Under the pieces are notes generated by a model. It saw nothing but the letters and a program-made list of their open reading frames with translations. It was not told the origin of the DNA and ran no database searches. This document shows positions 18,070-26,496 of a DNA stretch of 64,000 bases, in pieces. Numbering within the stretch: the stretch's first letter is position 1; every line of letters starts with the position of its first letter. The translations under genes were made by a program, and so were the position numbers. Origin of the DNA: an uncultured Lachnospiraceae bacterium (GTDB lineage: Bacteria; Bacillota; Clostridia; Lachnospirales; Lachnospiraceae); assembly GCA_934402515.1 (NCBI GenBank), contig CAKRTZ010000002.1, forward strand, positions 42,469 through 106,468. Direction: 5' to 3'.

Positions 18070-20832
18070 ATGAATTATAGCAAAAAAGGTGTCCAGAAAA
18101 AACAAAAGGCACTGAATTCCAAATCTGTGAAATGGGGCAAAAAGCTGGGTGTGACTTTCCTGGAAGTCATTCTGATTCTTGTCATTGGTGCCGGCATTAT
18201 CGGTATCAGCGCAGGAATCGGCGTTTTTAAAGGAATCCTCGCCACTGCTCCTGATATAAGCAACATTGATGTGTCACCTTCCGGTTTTTCCACCTTTGTC
18301 TATGACAATCAGGGAAACCAGACGGCGAAACTTGTGGCAACAGATTCCAACCGAATCCCGGTGAGTATGGATAAAATCCCGGAAAACCTGGCCCATGCCT
18401 TTGTTGCCATCGAGGACGAGCGTTTTTATGACCACAACGGTATTGATATCAAGGGTATCATCCGTGCCGGTGCCGATGCCGTTATGAAAGGCAAACTGGG
18501 ACAGGGTGCATCCACCATTACCCAGCAGCTTATTAAAAACAGCGTCTTTACCGGCTGGACAAGTGAAACTACCATGCAGAGTATCAAACGAAAAATTCAG
18601 GAGCAGTACCTGGCAATTCAGCTTACCAAAGTCATGTCCAAGGACGATGTTCTCTGCAACTACATGAATACCATCAACCTGGGGCAAAATACCCTGGGTG
18701 TACAGGCTGCCTCCCTCCGCTATTTCAATAAGGATGTGAGTCAATTGACACTGTCAGAGTGTGCCGTTATTGCCGGCATCACCCAGAATCCCTCCCGGTA
18801 TAACCCGATTTCCCATCCGGAAAATAACCAGGAACGCCGTGCCAAAGTATTAAACAATATGCTGGAACAGGAATACATCACTCAGGCAGAGTACGATGAG
18901 GCAATGGCAGACGATGTCTATTCCCGGATTCAGGTGGTCAATGCCGAAACCGCGGACGATTCCATCAACTCCTACTTTGTGGATGCTCTTACCGATGTGC
19001 TGATGGATGACCTGCTGGCAGCTGGCTACAATGAAACCCAGGCATACACCCTGCTCTACAGCGGCGGTTTACAGATTTACTCCACCCAGGACCCGGATAT
19101 CCAGGCGATTGCGGATGAAGTCTGCTCCAATCCCGACAACTACCCGGAAAATGTAAAATGGCAGCTTTCCTACGAGCTGACTGTCAAAACCGCAGACGGT
19201 GACTATCAGAACTACAGCACGGAAATGTTTAAATCCTTTATCCGCCAGGAAAATGCACGTTTTAACCTAATTTATTCTGACCAGGAAACCGCTTATTCTG
19301 ACATTGAGCGCTACAAAGCTACTTTGTTAAATGACGGCGATGAAGTTTATGGTGAAAATATTACCCTGACTCCTCAGCCCCAGATCTCCATGACTATTGA
19401 AGATCAGAGCACCGGCTATGTGGCAGCCATGGTAGGCGGCCGCGGTGCCAAGGAGGGCAGCCGTACCTTAAACCGCGCCACAGATACCACCCGTCAGCCC
19501 GGTTCTACTTTTAAGATTGTGTCCACCTATGCTCCCGCACTGGACAGTGCAGGACTGACATTGGCCACTGTCATGAATGACGCACCTTTCAACTATGCGG
19601 AAGGTCGTCCGGTAAAGAACTGGTATGGTGAGAAATACCGTGGTCTCTGCTCTCTGCGTACCGGTATCAAAGATTCCTTAAATATCGTTACCGTAAAGAC
19701 TTTGACACAGATTACCCCTCAGCTTGGCTACGATTATCTGATAAACTTCGGTTTTACCACCCTGGTAGAGAGCGAAGTCATCGGCGGTCAGGTCTACTCT
19801 GATATCCAGCAGTCACTGGCTCTGGGCGGTATCACCAAGGGTGTAAAAAATATTGAACTGAATGCCGCTTATGCAACCATTGCCAACGGCGGAACCTATA
19901 TCAAGCCGAAGCTGTACACCAAAGTGCTTGACCACGATGGCAATGTCATCCTGGACAACACCGCTCCGGAAACCCGTCAGGTATTAAAGGAAACCACATC
20001 CTTCCTGCTCACCAGTGCCATGCAGGATGTGGTTACTTCCGGTACCGGTACTTCTGTAAACTTTGGTGGTATGGCTATCGCAGGAAAAACCGGAACCACT
20101 TCCGATTACAATGATGTCTGGTTCTCCGGCTATACTCCTTATTATACCTGTACCACCTGGACAGGCTACGATAACAACACAAAACTGTCCGGCTCCGGTG
20201 AGAAAAACCTGGCGAAGACTCTGTGGCGTGCAGTCATGTCACGAATCCATGAGAATCTGGAAAATCAGTCCTTCCCGGTTCCCGACGGTATTGTAACCGC
20301 TACCGTCTGCTCCCAGTCCGGTAAGTTACCCATTGCAGGACTTTGTGATGGCACTTTAAAGACCGAATATTTTGCAGAGGGCACCGTTCCCACCGAAAGC
20401 TGTGATGTTCACTACTCCGGTATGGTCTGCCCGATTGATAATCTTCCTGCCAGCGACCTCTGTCCTTTCAAAACACCGGGCGTACTGGAGCTGACACCGG
20501 TAGAAGACCCTGCACTGCAAAGCGGTACGGCATCTGCCCTTGGCACCACTGCTGCCACCACCGATGAAGTTCTGGTAGACGAGAACGGTAATCCGATTCA
20601 GCAAATCACCACCTGTCACCACAACACAGAGTTCTTCTCCACACCGGATTATCTGACTACGTTACAAAGCGAGGTTCTGCTCTACTTCCAGAATGGTGCA
20701 ACCACCATTCCTCTGCCCAGTGCAGATGCCTCCGAGGAGGTAAAAAATGCAATCAACAGTGTCCTGGCTGCATTAAGCCAGGCAGCCACCCAACAGCCTC
20801 CGATCACTCCCCCAGAGCCTCAGGCGCAGTAA
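18070..20832 (+). CDS. Class A penicillin-binding protein (transglycosylase/transpeptidase)
   Basis: This 920-residue bifunctional peptidoglycan synthase has a short Lys-rich cytoplasmic tail, one transmembrane anchor at about 27-56, and a GT51 glycosyltransferase domain (EDERFYDHNGID with E115, then GASTITQQLIKN). The transpeptidase domain has the catalytic serine S479 in PGSTFK, SLN in KDSLNIVTVKT, and KTGT. A C-terminal extension of about 200 residues has paired cysteines (CPIDNLPASDLCPF) and ends in a Pro/Gln-rich tail. It acts at the outer face of the membrane during wall growth. A weak ribosome binding site precedes the ATG. A small coiled-coil gene follows 16 bases after the stop. Confidence 0.95.
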   Translation: MNYSKKGVQKKQKALNSKSVKWGKKLGVTFLEVILILVIGAGIIGISAGIGVFKGILATAPDISNIDVSPSGFSTFVYDNQGNQTAKLVATDSNRIPVSMDKIPENLAHAFVAIEDERFYDHNGIDIKGIIRAGADAVMKGKLGQGASTITQQLIKNSVFTGWTSETTMQSIKRKIQEQYLAIQLTKVMSKDDVLCNYMNTINLGQNTLGVQAASLRYFNKDVSQLTLSECAVIAGITQNPSRYNPISHPENNQERRAKVLNNMLEQEYITQAEYDEAMADDVYSRIQVVNAETADDSINSYFVDALTDVLMDDLLAAGYNETQAYTLLYSGGLQIYSTQDPDIQAIADEVCSNPDNYPENVKWQLSYELTVKTADGDYQNYSTEMFKSFIRQENARFNLIYSDQETAYSDIERYKATLLNDGDEVYGENITLTPQPQISMTIEDQSTGYVAAMVGGRGAKEGSRTLNRATDTTRQPGSTFKIVSTYAPALDSAGLTLATVMNDAPFNYAEGRPVKNWYGEKYRGLCSLRTGIKDSLNIVTVKTLTQITPQLGYDYLINFGFTTLVESEVIGGQVYSDIQQSLALGGITKGVKNIELNAAYATIANGGTYIKPKLYTKVLDHDGNVILDNTAPETRQVLKETTSFLLTSAMQDVVTSGTGTSVNFGGMAIAGKTGTTSDYNDVWFSGYTPYYTCTTWTGYDNNTKLSGSGEKNLAKTLWRAVMSRIHENLENQSFPVPDGIVTATVCSQSGKLPIAGLCDGTLKTEYFAEGTVPTESCDVHYSGMVCPIDNLPASDLCPFKTPGVLELTPVEDPALQSGTASALGTTAATTDEVLVDENGNPIQQITTCHHNTEFFSTPDYLTTLQSEVLLYFQNGATTIPLPSADASEEVKNAINSVLAALSQAATQQPPITPPEPQAQ

Positions 20833-20848
20833 GAAAGGATTGATTGTT

Positions 20849-21115
20849 ATGGATTTTCTTGGAAAGCTTGGTTCCAAAGGACGGGACGCCGTCAACAGCG
20901 CGAAAGATATGGCAGAGGTTGCCAGCCTCCGGGGACGCATCCGTTCCCTGGAGGAAATCATTGATACCCAGTATCAGGAGATTGGCAAGCACTACTATGA
21001 ATTAAACGGGGAAACCGCAGACCCTATCTACCAGAAAAACTGCGAACTGATTGACAAATCAAGACGTGCCATTGCACAGATTGAGGCACAGATTCTACAG
21101 GTACAGAAACATTAG
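20849..21115 (+). CDS. Small coiled-coil protein following the PBP
   Basis: The 88-residue product begins MDFLGKLGSKGRDAVNSAKD and continues as a charged helix with heptad character (RGRIRSLEEIIDTQYQEIGK). It resembles the N-terminal half of Firmicute proteins that begin MDFxDKLGKK and end in a zinc ribbon, but the ribbon is absent here. The ATG at 20849 has AAAGGA upstream; a TTG three codons earlier is less likely. It is probably cotranscribed with the PBP. Function is unknown. Confidence 0.75.
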   Translation: MDFLGKLGSKGRDAVNSAKDMAEVASLRGRIRSLEEIIDTQYQEIGKHYYELNGETADPIYQKNCELIDKSRRAIAQIEAQILQVQKH

Positions 21116-21135
21116 AGTTGGCTTGTACCCTATCG

Positions 21136-21175
21136 AAAAAGGGACACCGGAAAATCTCCGGCGTCCCTCTTTTTA
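21136..21175. terminator. Bidirectional terminator
   Basis: An 11-bp GC-rich stem (about 21140-21150 with 21158-21168, one mismatch) is flanked by AAAAA on the left and CTTTTT on the right. It can end both the PBP transcript and the convergent exporter operon. Confidence 0.85.
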
Positions 21176-21194
21176 TTCAAACCCAACGGTTCTG

Positions 21195-21932
21195 TTATTC
21201 CACTACAATGTGGGTGCAGCCCTCCGGGATGTACCAGTCTAAGGTGTACTGGTCATAATGGAGAGGTGCCAGTGCATACACTGCCTGCCGCTTTATCAGG
21301 CTGCCTGCCGCATCGTAAAAGTCTGCATAAAAGGTACTCATGCCACTGACGGAATTTCCCTTGTCAAACATGGTTCCGGTAATTTCCAGGCAGTCCAGCC
21401 CTTTACTGCGGATAATCTGTAAACCACTGACAGCGAGGAGTTCTCCATCCCTGCCTGTCGCGGTGGTCTTGTAGTCCACGATTCTGTCCTCGTATACGGT
21501 GGTAAGCTGGTTTTCTGTCATGGTGGTGTAAACCTGTCCCTTAGGGGCATAACCGCTTGACACAGTCACATAGGATACCACTGCCATGTTGCTTTTCAGA
21601 TACACTGCTACAGTTCCTGAACCTCTCTGTAACGAGGTGACATTTAAAACCGCCTTGCCGTTTCCTGCATCTGCCAGCAATGCCTGTACCTGGCTTTCAT
21701 CTGAGACTGCCACTCCCAGGTCTGCAAATCCGCCGGAGACACTGGTATAGTCCACCGAAAGATTCTGGCTGGCACCTTCTGTCAGTGCCACTTCTGTCTG
21801 GGATAATGTAATCTGGGGTAATGCCATCTGGGTTTCTGCTGCCTGTGCCATCAGCACCGGAGCCTCCAGGGAGGAGACAGCAAACACTGCTGCCATACCA
21901 CAAACCGCCAGTATTTTCTTTGTATGTTTCAT
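21195..21932 (-). CDS. Secreted protein of unknown function
   Basis: The 245-residue product starts MKHTKKILAVCGMAAVFAVS and has a Sec signal peptide with probable cleavage near AQAAET (about 32). The mature part is beta-rich: a first segment at about 37-130 (ITLSQTEVALTEGASQNLSVDY) has an Ig-like or bacterial-surface-domain character. I do not recognise a family for the rest. The ATG at 21932 was chosen because AAAGGA lies before it. It is the last gene of the MacA/MacB-type exporter operon, 49 bases after the permease, and could be an accessory or substrate of that system. No catalytic motif is visible. Confidence 0.7.
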   Translation of the reverse strand: MKHTKKILAVCGMAAVFAVSSLEAPVLMAQAAETQMALPQITLSQTEVALTEGASQNLSVDYTSVSGGFADLGVAVSDESQVQALLADAGNGKAVLNVTSLQRGSGTVAVYLKSNMAVVSYVTVSSGYAPKGQVYTTMTENQLTTVYEDRIVDYKTTATGRDGELLAVSGLQIIRSKGLDCLEITGTMFDKGNSVSGMSTFYADFYDAAGSLIKRQAVYALAPLHYDQYTLDWYIPEGCTHIVVE

Positions 21933-21981
21933 CTTGTCCGTCCTTTCTGATTGAGTTATATTGAATAGCTGCACATTTTCA

Positions 21982-23184
21982 TTACTCACTGCGCAATGCA
22001 TCGATGGGGTTTAATGCACTTGCCTTTCTTGCCGGTGCCCAACCGAAGATAATACCCACAGCTGCAGAAAATCCCACGCCTAAAGCGATTGCCGACATGG
22101 AAATGGTGAAGTTAGTGTCCAAAAGCTGGGCTCCCACAAAGGAGATAATCAGTCCCAGAATCACACCGATGATACCTCCCATCAGAGATAGCACAATCGC
22201 TTCCAGCAAAAACTGTAACTGGATTCTTCCCGGTGTGGCTCCCATGGCTTTCCGCAGTCCGATTTCCTTGGTTCGCTCTGACACGGACACCAGCATCATG
22301 TTCATAATACCGATGCCGCCCACCAACAAAGCGATGGATGCGATGCCTGCCAGCATATAGGTCATGGTGCTCATCATTTTGTTCATGGTATCTAACAGAC
22401 TGTCCATGCTGAAGGTGCTGTAACAGTCCTCATTTTCATTGAAAGCTTTATAAAGCACCGCCTCCACATCATTCGTCAGTTCATCAGTACGCTCGGTATC
22501 TGTAATATAAATTTCCAGACTGGTGATACTGCTGCTGCCTGCCATCTTCATGGCATTGGTATAGGGAATGATAATGGTTCCGTCCGTGCTTGCACCCATA
22601 ATCGCCATGGCAGACATGAGGCTATTGTCCGTTCCCTCCAGTCCTACCACCGTATAACGGATGCCATTGACAATCACCTGCTGACCGATAGGATTTTCTC
22701 CAAGAAACAGGTTATCCGCCAAATCCTGGTCAATAATGCACACATAGCTTTCATTTTCCACATCGGATTTGGTCAGCCCCCGTCCGTAGGAAATCAAATC
22801 CTCCTTCTGGAAATAATAGTCGTTTTTCCCTTCCACGGATACGTTGTCCAGAAAGTCCGTTCCTCTGGCGGCACTGGTGCGGATGGTGACGGAGGGGGAA
22901 ATCCCTGCCACGTTGTCCAATTCCGAGAGATTCTGTAAATCCGTTTCCGTCAGACCACTTTTCAGTGCGGAGCCGTTAATGGTGACGGACAGGGTCCCTG
23001 CACCCAGAGAGGAAAACTGCCCCAGAACCGTATCAATAACGCCATTGACAATGGTAATCATGGCGATGACCGCCGCTACGCCGATAATAATGCCCAGGGT
23101 AGTGAGAAAGGTACGCATCTTGTTGCTTTTAATATTCTGCAGAGACATCTTGATACTCTGCTTAATAATGGACATACTATGCAT
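21982..23184 (-). CDS. MacB-type ABC exporter permease (FtsX domain)
   Basis: This 400-residue protein has one N-terminal transmembrane helix (MRTFLTTLGIIIGVAAVIAM), a MacB-type periplasmic-core domain at about 45-250, and three C-terminal helices of the FtsX fold (GIGIMNMMLVSVSERTKEIGLRKAMGA). Unlike Gram-negative MacB it carries no fused ATPase; that is encoded just upstream with an 8-base overlap. The ATG at 23184 was chosen because AAGGAGAG lies 7 bases before it. Such systems export peptides or drugs, or transmit mechanical signals, by mechanotransmission rather than by a transport channel. Confidence 0.9.
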   Translation of the reverse strand: MHSMSIIKQSIKMSLQNIKSNKMRTFLTTLGIIIGVAAVIAMITIVNGVIDTVLGQFSSLGAGTLSVTINGSALKSGLTETDLQNLSELDNVAGISPSVTIRTSAARGTDFLDNVSVEGKNDYYFQKEDLISYGRGLTKSDVENESYVCIIDQDLADNLFLGENPIGQQVIVNGIRYTVVGLEGTDNSLMSAMAIMGASTDGTIIIPYTNAMKMAGSSSITSLEIYITDTERTDELTNDVEAVLYKAFNENEDCYSTFSMDSLLDTMNKMMSTMTYMLAGIASIALLVGGIGIMNMMLVSVSERTKEIGLRKAMGATPGRIQLQFLLEAIVLSLMGGIIGVILGLIISFVGAQLLDTNFTISMSAIALGVGFSAAVGIIFGWAPARKASALNPIDALRSE

Positions 23185-23887
23185 CTTCCAGCTCTCCTTC
23201 TCCGATATTTCCATCCAGAATCCGGACAATGCGCTTTGCATGCTCCGCAATGTGCTTGTCGTGGGTAATCATAATGATGGTTCTGCCTTCTTCGTTTAAA
23301 GCATGGAATAAATCCATGACCTGTCTGCCGGTTTTCTGGTCAAGAGCGCCGGTGGGCTCATCCGCTAACAGAATGGTGGGGTTATTGCACATCGCTCTGG
23401 CAATCGCCACACGCTGCTGCTGTCCACCGGACATCTGGTTGGGATAATACAGTGCCTTATCCGCCAGTCCTACCTTTTCCAGCATGGCAAAAGCCCGCTC
23501 ATTCTGCTCTTTTTCCGATACGCCTGCATAAATCAGAGGCATTTTCACATTTTCCAGTGCGGTCTGTTTTTGCATAAGAAAAAAGGACTGGAAAATAAAG
23601 CCAATCTGTTTGTTGCGGATATGTGCCAGTGTCTGTTCGTCCTGGTTGGCAATCTCGATGCCAGACAAGGTGTAATGCCCTCTGGTGGGCACATCCAGAC
23701 AGCCGATGATATTCATCAGCGTGGATTTTCCAGAACCGGAAGGCCCCAGCACTGCCAGGAACTCTCCTGCCTCCACGGTCAGATCAATGCCCTTTAGCAC
23801 CTGGGACACTTCACCGGCAACGTTATATTCTTTCACAATGCCCTGCATGGAAAGAATCGTGTTTCCTGTTTGTTCCATTTCGTCCAT
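23177..23887 (-). CDS. ABC exporter ATP-binding protein (MacB/LolD type)
   Basis: This 236-residue ATPase has Walker A GPSGSGKST, signature MSGGQQQR, Walker B ILLADEPTGALD and the H-loop ITHDKHIAEHA. EPTGALD is typical of the LolD/MacB/FtsE group that works with FtsX-type permeases. It starts 8 bases after the membrane fusion protein gene, with AGGAAAGG before the ATG. It powers the adjacent permease. Confidence 0.95.
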   Translation of the reverse strand: MDEMEQTGNTILSMQGIVKEYNVAGEVSQVLKGIDLTVEAGEFLAVLGPSGSGKSTLMNIIGCLDVPTRGHYTLSGIEIANQDEQTLAHIRNKQIGFIFQSFFLMQKQTALENVKMPLIYAGVSEKEQNERAFAMLEKVGLADKALYYPNQMSGGQQQRVAIARAMCNNPTILLADEPTGALDQKTGRQVMDLFHALNEEGRTIIMITHDKHIAEHAKRIVRILDGNIGEGELEDA

Positions 23888-23895
23888 GCCCTTTC

Positions 23896-25416
23896 CTAGT
23901 TCTGAGGTCCATCATCGGGAGCGCCCGGACCGCCGCCCTGGGGCTGTCCTCCCATCTCCATATCGTAGCCGTACATCATGTTCATGTTCATTTTTACTTC
24001 CTGGAATACGGTCTCACCCTCGCTCAAGCCTTCGGTGACCTGAACCATGCTGGTGTCGGAAAGTCCCAGTGTCACATTGCGGCGCTCTTTCTCTCCCTTG
24101 GCATCCTTCACATAGACATAGGCGGTATTGTCGGTATCGTAATTCACTGCATCCAGAGGAATACAGATGGCATTCGGTGCAGATGCCTTGGTGAGTTTCA
24201 CTTCCACACTAAAGCCGGTTCGTACTTCCTCGTCCGCCGGAAACTCCACCGTAGCCTCCACATAAACCGCATTGTTGCTCTTAATGGCTGTCTTGGAAAT
24301 CTCCGCAATTTTTCCCTCGTAGGTGCGGTCCAAGGCATTGATATAAACGGAAACAGAGTCGCCCAGATGTACGTTAGCGATGTTCTGCTCGTCGATCTTC
24401 ACCGCCACCTGCATGGTGGTAAAGTCCTGGATTTCTGCCACAGCCACACTTCCTGCCGCCGCGTAATCTCCCTCTTTCAGATTCAAGGTGGTAATGGTTC
24501 CATCAATAGGAGCGTAAATCACATAATCGTCCAGAGACTCTTTCAAATGCTCCAGTTCAATTTCAGAGGTTTCCGTGGAGGACAACGCCTGGGCTTTCTC
24601 CACGTTATTCTCATAGTTTTCCTCGGTCTGTCCTGCATTTAACAGACTTGCCTCGTAGTCCCGCTCTGCATTGGCAAGTGCCTGCTCTGCCTGGGTAAAA
24701 GCATCATAATAGTCATCAATCTGTTTTTCTGCCTGCTCCTTCGCCAGTCTCAAATTCTCCTGGGCATTGGCAAGTGCCACCTGGGAACTGGCAAAAGCCT
24801 CATCGGACATCATTCCATCGTCATGCTGCTTGGAGGCGCTGTTGTAAGATGCCTGCTGGGATGCCAGCTGTTGTTTGGCAGATACCACACTGGTATTTTT
24901 GCCACTGTCGTAATCTGCCTTTGCAGTGTTATAGTTTCCCGCCGCATCCTGGTAGTTCTGCTGGGCGTTGATTAACGCTTTCTGGGCAGAAACCAGTGCA
25001 GTGTTCAGTCCCTGATTCTGGGCATCCTGATACTGCGCCAGGGCATTCTGGGTATCCTTGATGTTGTAATAGTTGGAGGTGTTGGCTGCCTTTAACGCTG
25101 CCTCTTTCAGACGGATGTTGTACTCCACGTTGGAGGAATCCAGAATGGCGATGACATCTCCGGCTTTTACCTCGTCACCTTCTTCCACCTTTAGTTCCAG
25201 CACTTTGGCAGCGGCATCCGCGTACACATTGGCAGTATTGGCAGATTCCACATTTCCGCTGAATTCCAGGTAGGAGCTCATGTCCTTCATCTGTGCCTGC
25301 ACTTCGATGTACTGCCCTGCACTTCCCTTTCTGCCTCCGCATGCCCAGAATACACCACCGGCCACGCAGACTAGAACCACTACCAAAACGATTATTTTTT
25401 TCTTCCTGTTCTTCAC
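23896..25416 (-). CDS. MacA/HlyD-type membrane fusion protein
   Basis: The 506-residue product has an N-terminal membrane anchor (about 7-26), then a lipoyl-like half motif (AAAKVLELKVEEGDEVKAGDVIAILDSS), a long alpha-helical hairpin at about 100-290 rich in Ala, Gln and Asn, the second half motif (LKEGDYAAAGSVAVAEI), a beta-barrel domain and a Gly/Pro-rich acidic tail. This is the adaptor layout of MacA-type exporters. The start is GTG with AAAGGA 9 bases upstream. It is the first gene of a four-gene operon with ATPase, permease and secreted protein. Confidence 0.92.
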   Translation of the reverse strand: MKNRKKKIIVLVVVLVCVAGGVFWACGGRKGSAGQYIEVQAQMKDMSSYLEFSGNVESANTANVYADAAAKVLELKVEEGDEVKAGDVIAILDSSNVEYNIRLKEAALKAANTSNYYNIKDTQNALAQYQDAQNQGLNTALVSAQKALINAQQNYQDAAGNYNTAKADYDSGKNTSVVSAKQQLASQQASYNSASKQHDDGMMSDEAFASSQVALANAQENLRLAKEQAEKQIDDYYDAFTQAEQALANAERDYEASLLNAGQTEENYENNVEKAQALSSTETSEIELEHLKESLDDYVIYAPIDGTITTLNLKEGDYAAAGSVAVAEIQDFTTMQVAVKIDEQNIANVHLGDSVSVYINALDRTYEGKIAEISKTAIKSNNAVYVEATVEFPADEEVRTGFSVEVKLTKASAPNAICIPLDAVNYDTDNTAYVYVKDAKGEKERRNVTLGLSDTSMVQVTEGLSEGETVFQEVKMNMNMMYGYDMEMGGQPQGGGPGAPDDGPQN

Positions 25417-25498
25417 CTTATCAATTCCTTTCTCCTCCTGCAGTAAACGATACCCTGCAAATTCCGTTATATATTGTCGAACTTTTCAAACGTTTCTT

Positions 25499-25527
25499 AT
25501 TATAATGAGGAAATCGGAACTTTTCCA
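25499..25527 (-). promoter_or_regulatory. Possible promoter of the exporter operon
   Basis: Minus strand: TGGAAA (25527-25522), 17 bases, TATAAT (25504-25499). It lies 83 bases before the GTG of the membrane fusion gene. The -35 matches four of six positions. Confidence 0.4.
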
Positions 25528-25624
25528 GTGTTTGGGATGTGTTTATAAAAAGTTTAGAGATGGGGTATGGGATTTTTATAAAAAAGTATCAGAAAAACTC
25601 CCGTATGAATACGAGAGTTTCAAG

Positions 25625-25695
25625 AGCAGATAGCGGGAATCGAACCCGTCTCTCCAGCTTGGGAAGCTAGCGTTCTACCGATGAACTATATCTGC
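25625..25695 (-). tRNA. tRNA-Gly (anticodon CCC)
   Basis: A 71-nt cloverleaf read on the minus strand: acceptor GCAGATA pairs perfectly with TATCTGC, the D-arm is GTTC/GAAC, the anticodon stem CTAGC/GCTGG closes loop TTCCCAA, and the T-loop is TTCGATT. The first T-stem pair is an A-C mismatch. CCA is not encoded. It has its own promoter and a leader hairpin. Confidence 0.93.
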
Positions 25696-25708
25696 AAAGT
25701 TCTGTTAT

Positions 25709-25740
25709 GCTACATCCACAGGCATTCCTGTGAATGTAGC
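25709..25740 (-). repeat. 14-bp hairpin in the tRNA-Gly leader
   Basis: Arms 25709-25722 and 25727-25740 flank a 4-base loop. Read as minus-strand RNA, the only imperfection is one G-U wobble. It lies between the promoter at 25744-25772 and the tRNA. It lacks a T-run, so it is not a classical terminator. Confidence 0.7.
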
Positions 25741-25743
25741 AAT

Positions 25744-25772
25744 ATTATAGCATCCGTAACCGGAAAAGTAAA
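25744..25772 (-). promoter_or_regulatory. Promoter of tRNA-Gly
   Basis: Minus strand: TTTACT (25772-25767), 17 bases, TATAAT (25749-25744) with TG before the -10. The -35 sits just past the stop codon of the preceding gene. Confidence 0.55.
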
Positions 25773-25775
25773 GCC

Positions 25776-26066
25776 CTATACCAGTTTCACTGTGTCCCAC
25801 AGTGCTTTCTGGTTGACATACTGTTCGTTGAGCCAGTCTGCTGCCTGCTCCACCCCGGCGGGGCTGAATTCAAATTCTTTCCGCTGTTTTAACTCCTGGG
25901 GCGTCTTGGCAAACCCGTAGGGACCCGGCCAGATGGTGACCCCCAGCACATCCTCCCCGTTCTCGTCCGATTCCTTGCGGAGCATATACCGCATCCCCTT
26001 CATGGAGCCGGTCATATCCTCTTTTTTGATGTAATTAAAATGATGAAAGGATTCTTTCTCAATCAT
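25776..26066 (-). CDS. Small conserved-looking protein of unknown function
   Basis: The 96-residue product starts MIEKESFHHFNYIKKED and contains GVTIWPGPYGFAKTPQELK, which resembles a conserved motif, but I do not recognise the family. No membrane segment or signal peptide is visible. The ATG at 26066 has AGAGGA just upstream and overlaps the thioesterase stop by 8 bases, so it is translationally coupled. It is the last gene of the run that begins with the MBL hydrolase. Confidence 0.65.
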   Translation of the reverse strand: MIEKESFHHFNYIKKEDMTGSMKGMRYMLRKESDENGEDVLGVTIWPGPYGFAKTPQELKQRKEFEFSPAGVEQAADWLNEQYVNQKALWDTVKLV

Positions 26067-26496
26067 GGCTTTCCTCTTGTTTCCCCTTCTCCATATAACG
26101 AAGAAAGGTTGCGTCACATTCCGGGCAGGATTTCCGCAGGGAAATGATTCGCCCTTCCCGGTTTAAAAAGCAGTGGCTGCTCTCCCCCAGGGTACACATC
26201 TGCCCCGTGGTTTCATTGGTCATCCGGTACGTTACCGTCAGCTTGATGCCGTTATATTGCTTGATATCCACCTCAATGAGCACCGTGTCGTCAAAATGTA
26301 CCATATTTTTATACTCGCACTGCACCGACAAAACCGGGGAAATGATGCCAATCTCCTCCATTTTGCGGTAGCTGAACCCGATTTCATCCATCAGGGCAAT
26401 GCGTGCCTCCTCCATCCACCGGATGTAGTTGGAGTGATGGATAATGCCCATCTGGTCTGTCTCGTAGTATTTCGCCTGGTGTCTGTACTGTGTCAT
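26059..26496 (-). CDS. YbgC-like acyl-CoA thioesterase (hot-dog fold)
   Basis: The 145-residue hot-dog-fold protein carries the 4HBT/YbgC active-site stretch YYETDQMGIIHHSNYIRWME, with D14 the probable catalytic aspartate. It should hydrolyse acyl-CoA thioesters in the cytoplasm; the chain preference is unknown. The C-terminal tail (CPECDATF) has two nearby cysteines, not usual for the family. GGAGGAG precedes the ATG, which overlaps the YitT stop codon as ATGA. Confidence 0.88.
   Translation of the reverse strand: MTQYRHQAKYYETDQMGIIHHSNYIRWMEEARIALMDEIGFSYRKMEEIGIISPVLSVQCEYKNMVHFDDTVLIEVDIKQYNGIKLTVTYRMTNETTGQMCTLGESSHCFLNREGRIISLRKSCPECDATFLRYMEKGKQEESHD

Noticed and set aside
25505..25633. 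Plus-strand ORF in the region upstream of the exporter operon
   Set aside because: It has no ribosome binding site, ends close to the tRNA gene, and overlaps a probable minus-strand promoter.
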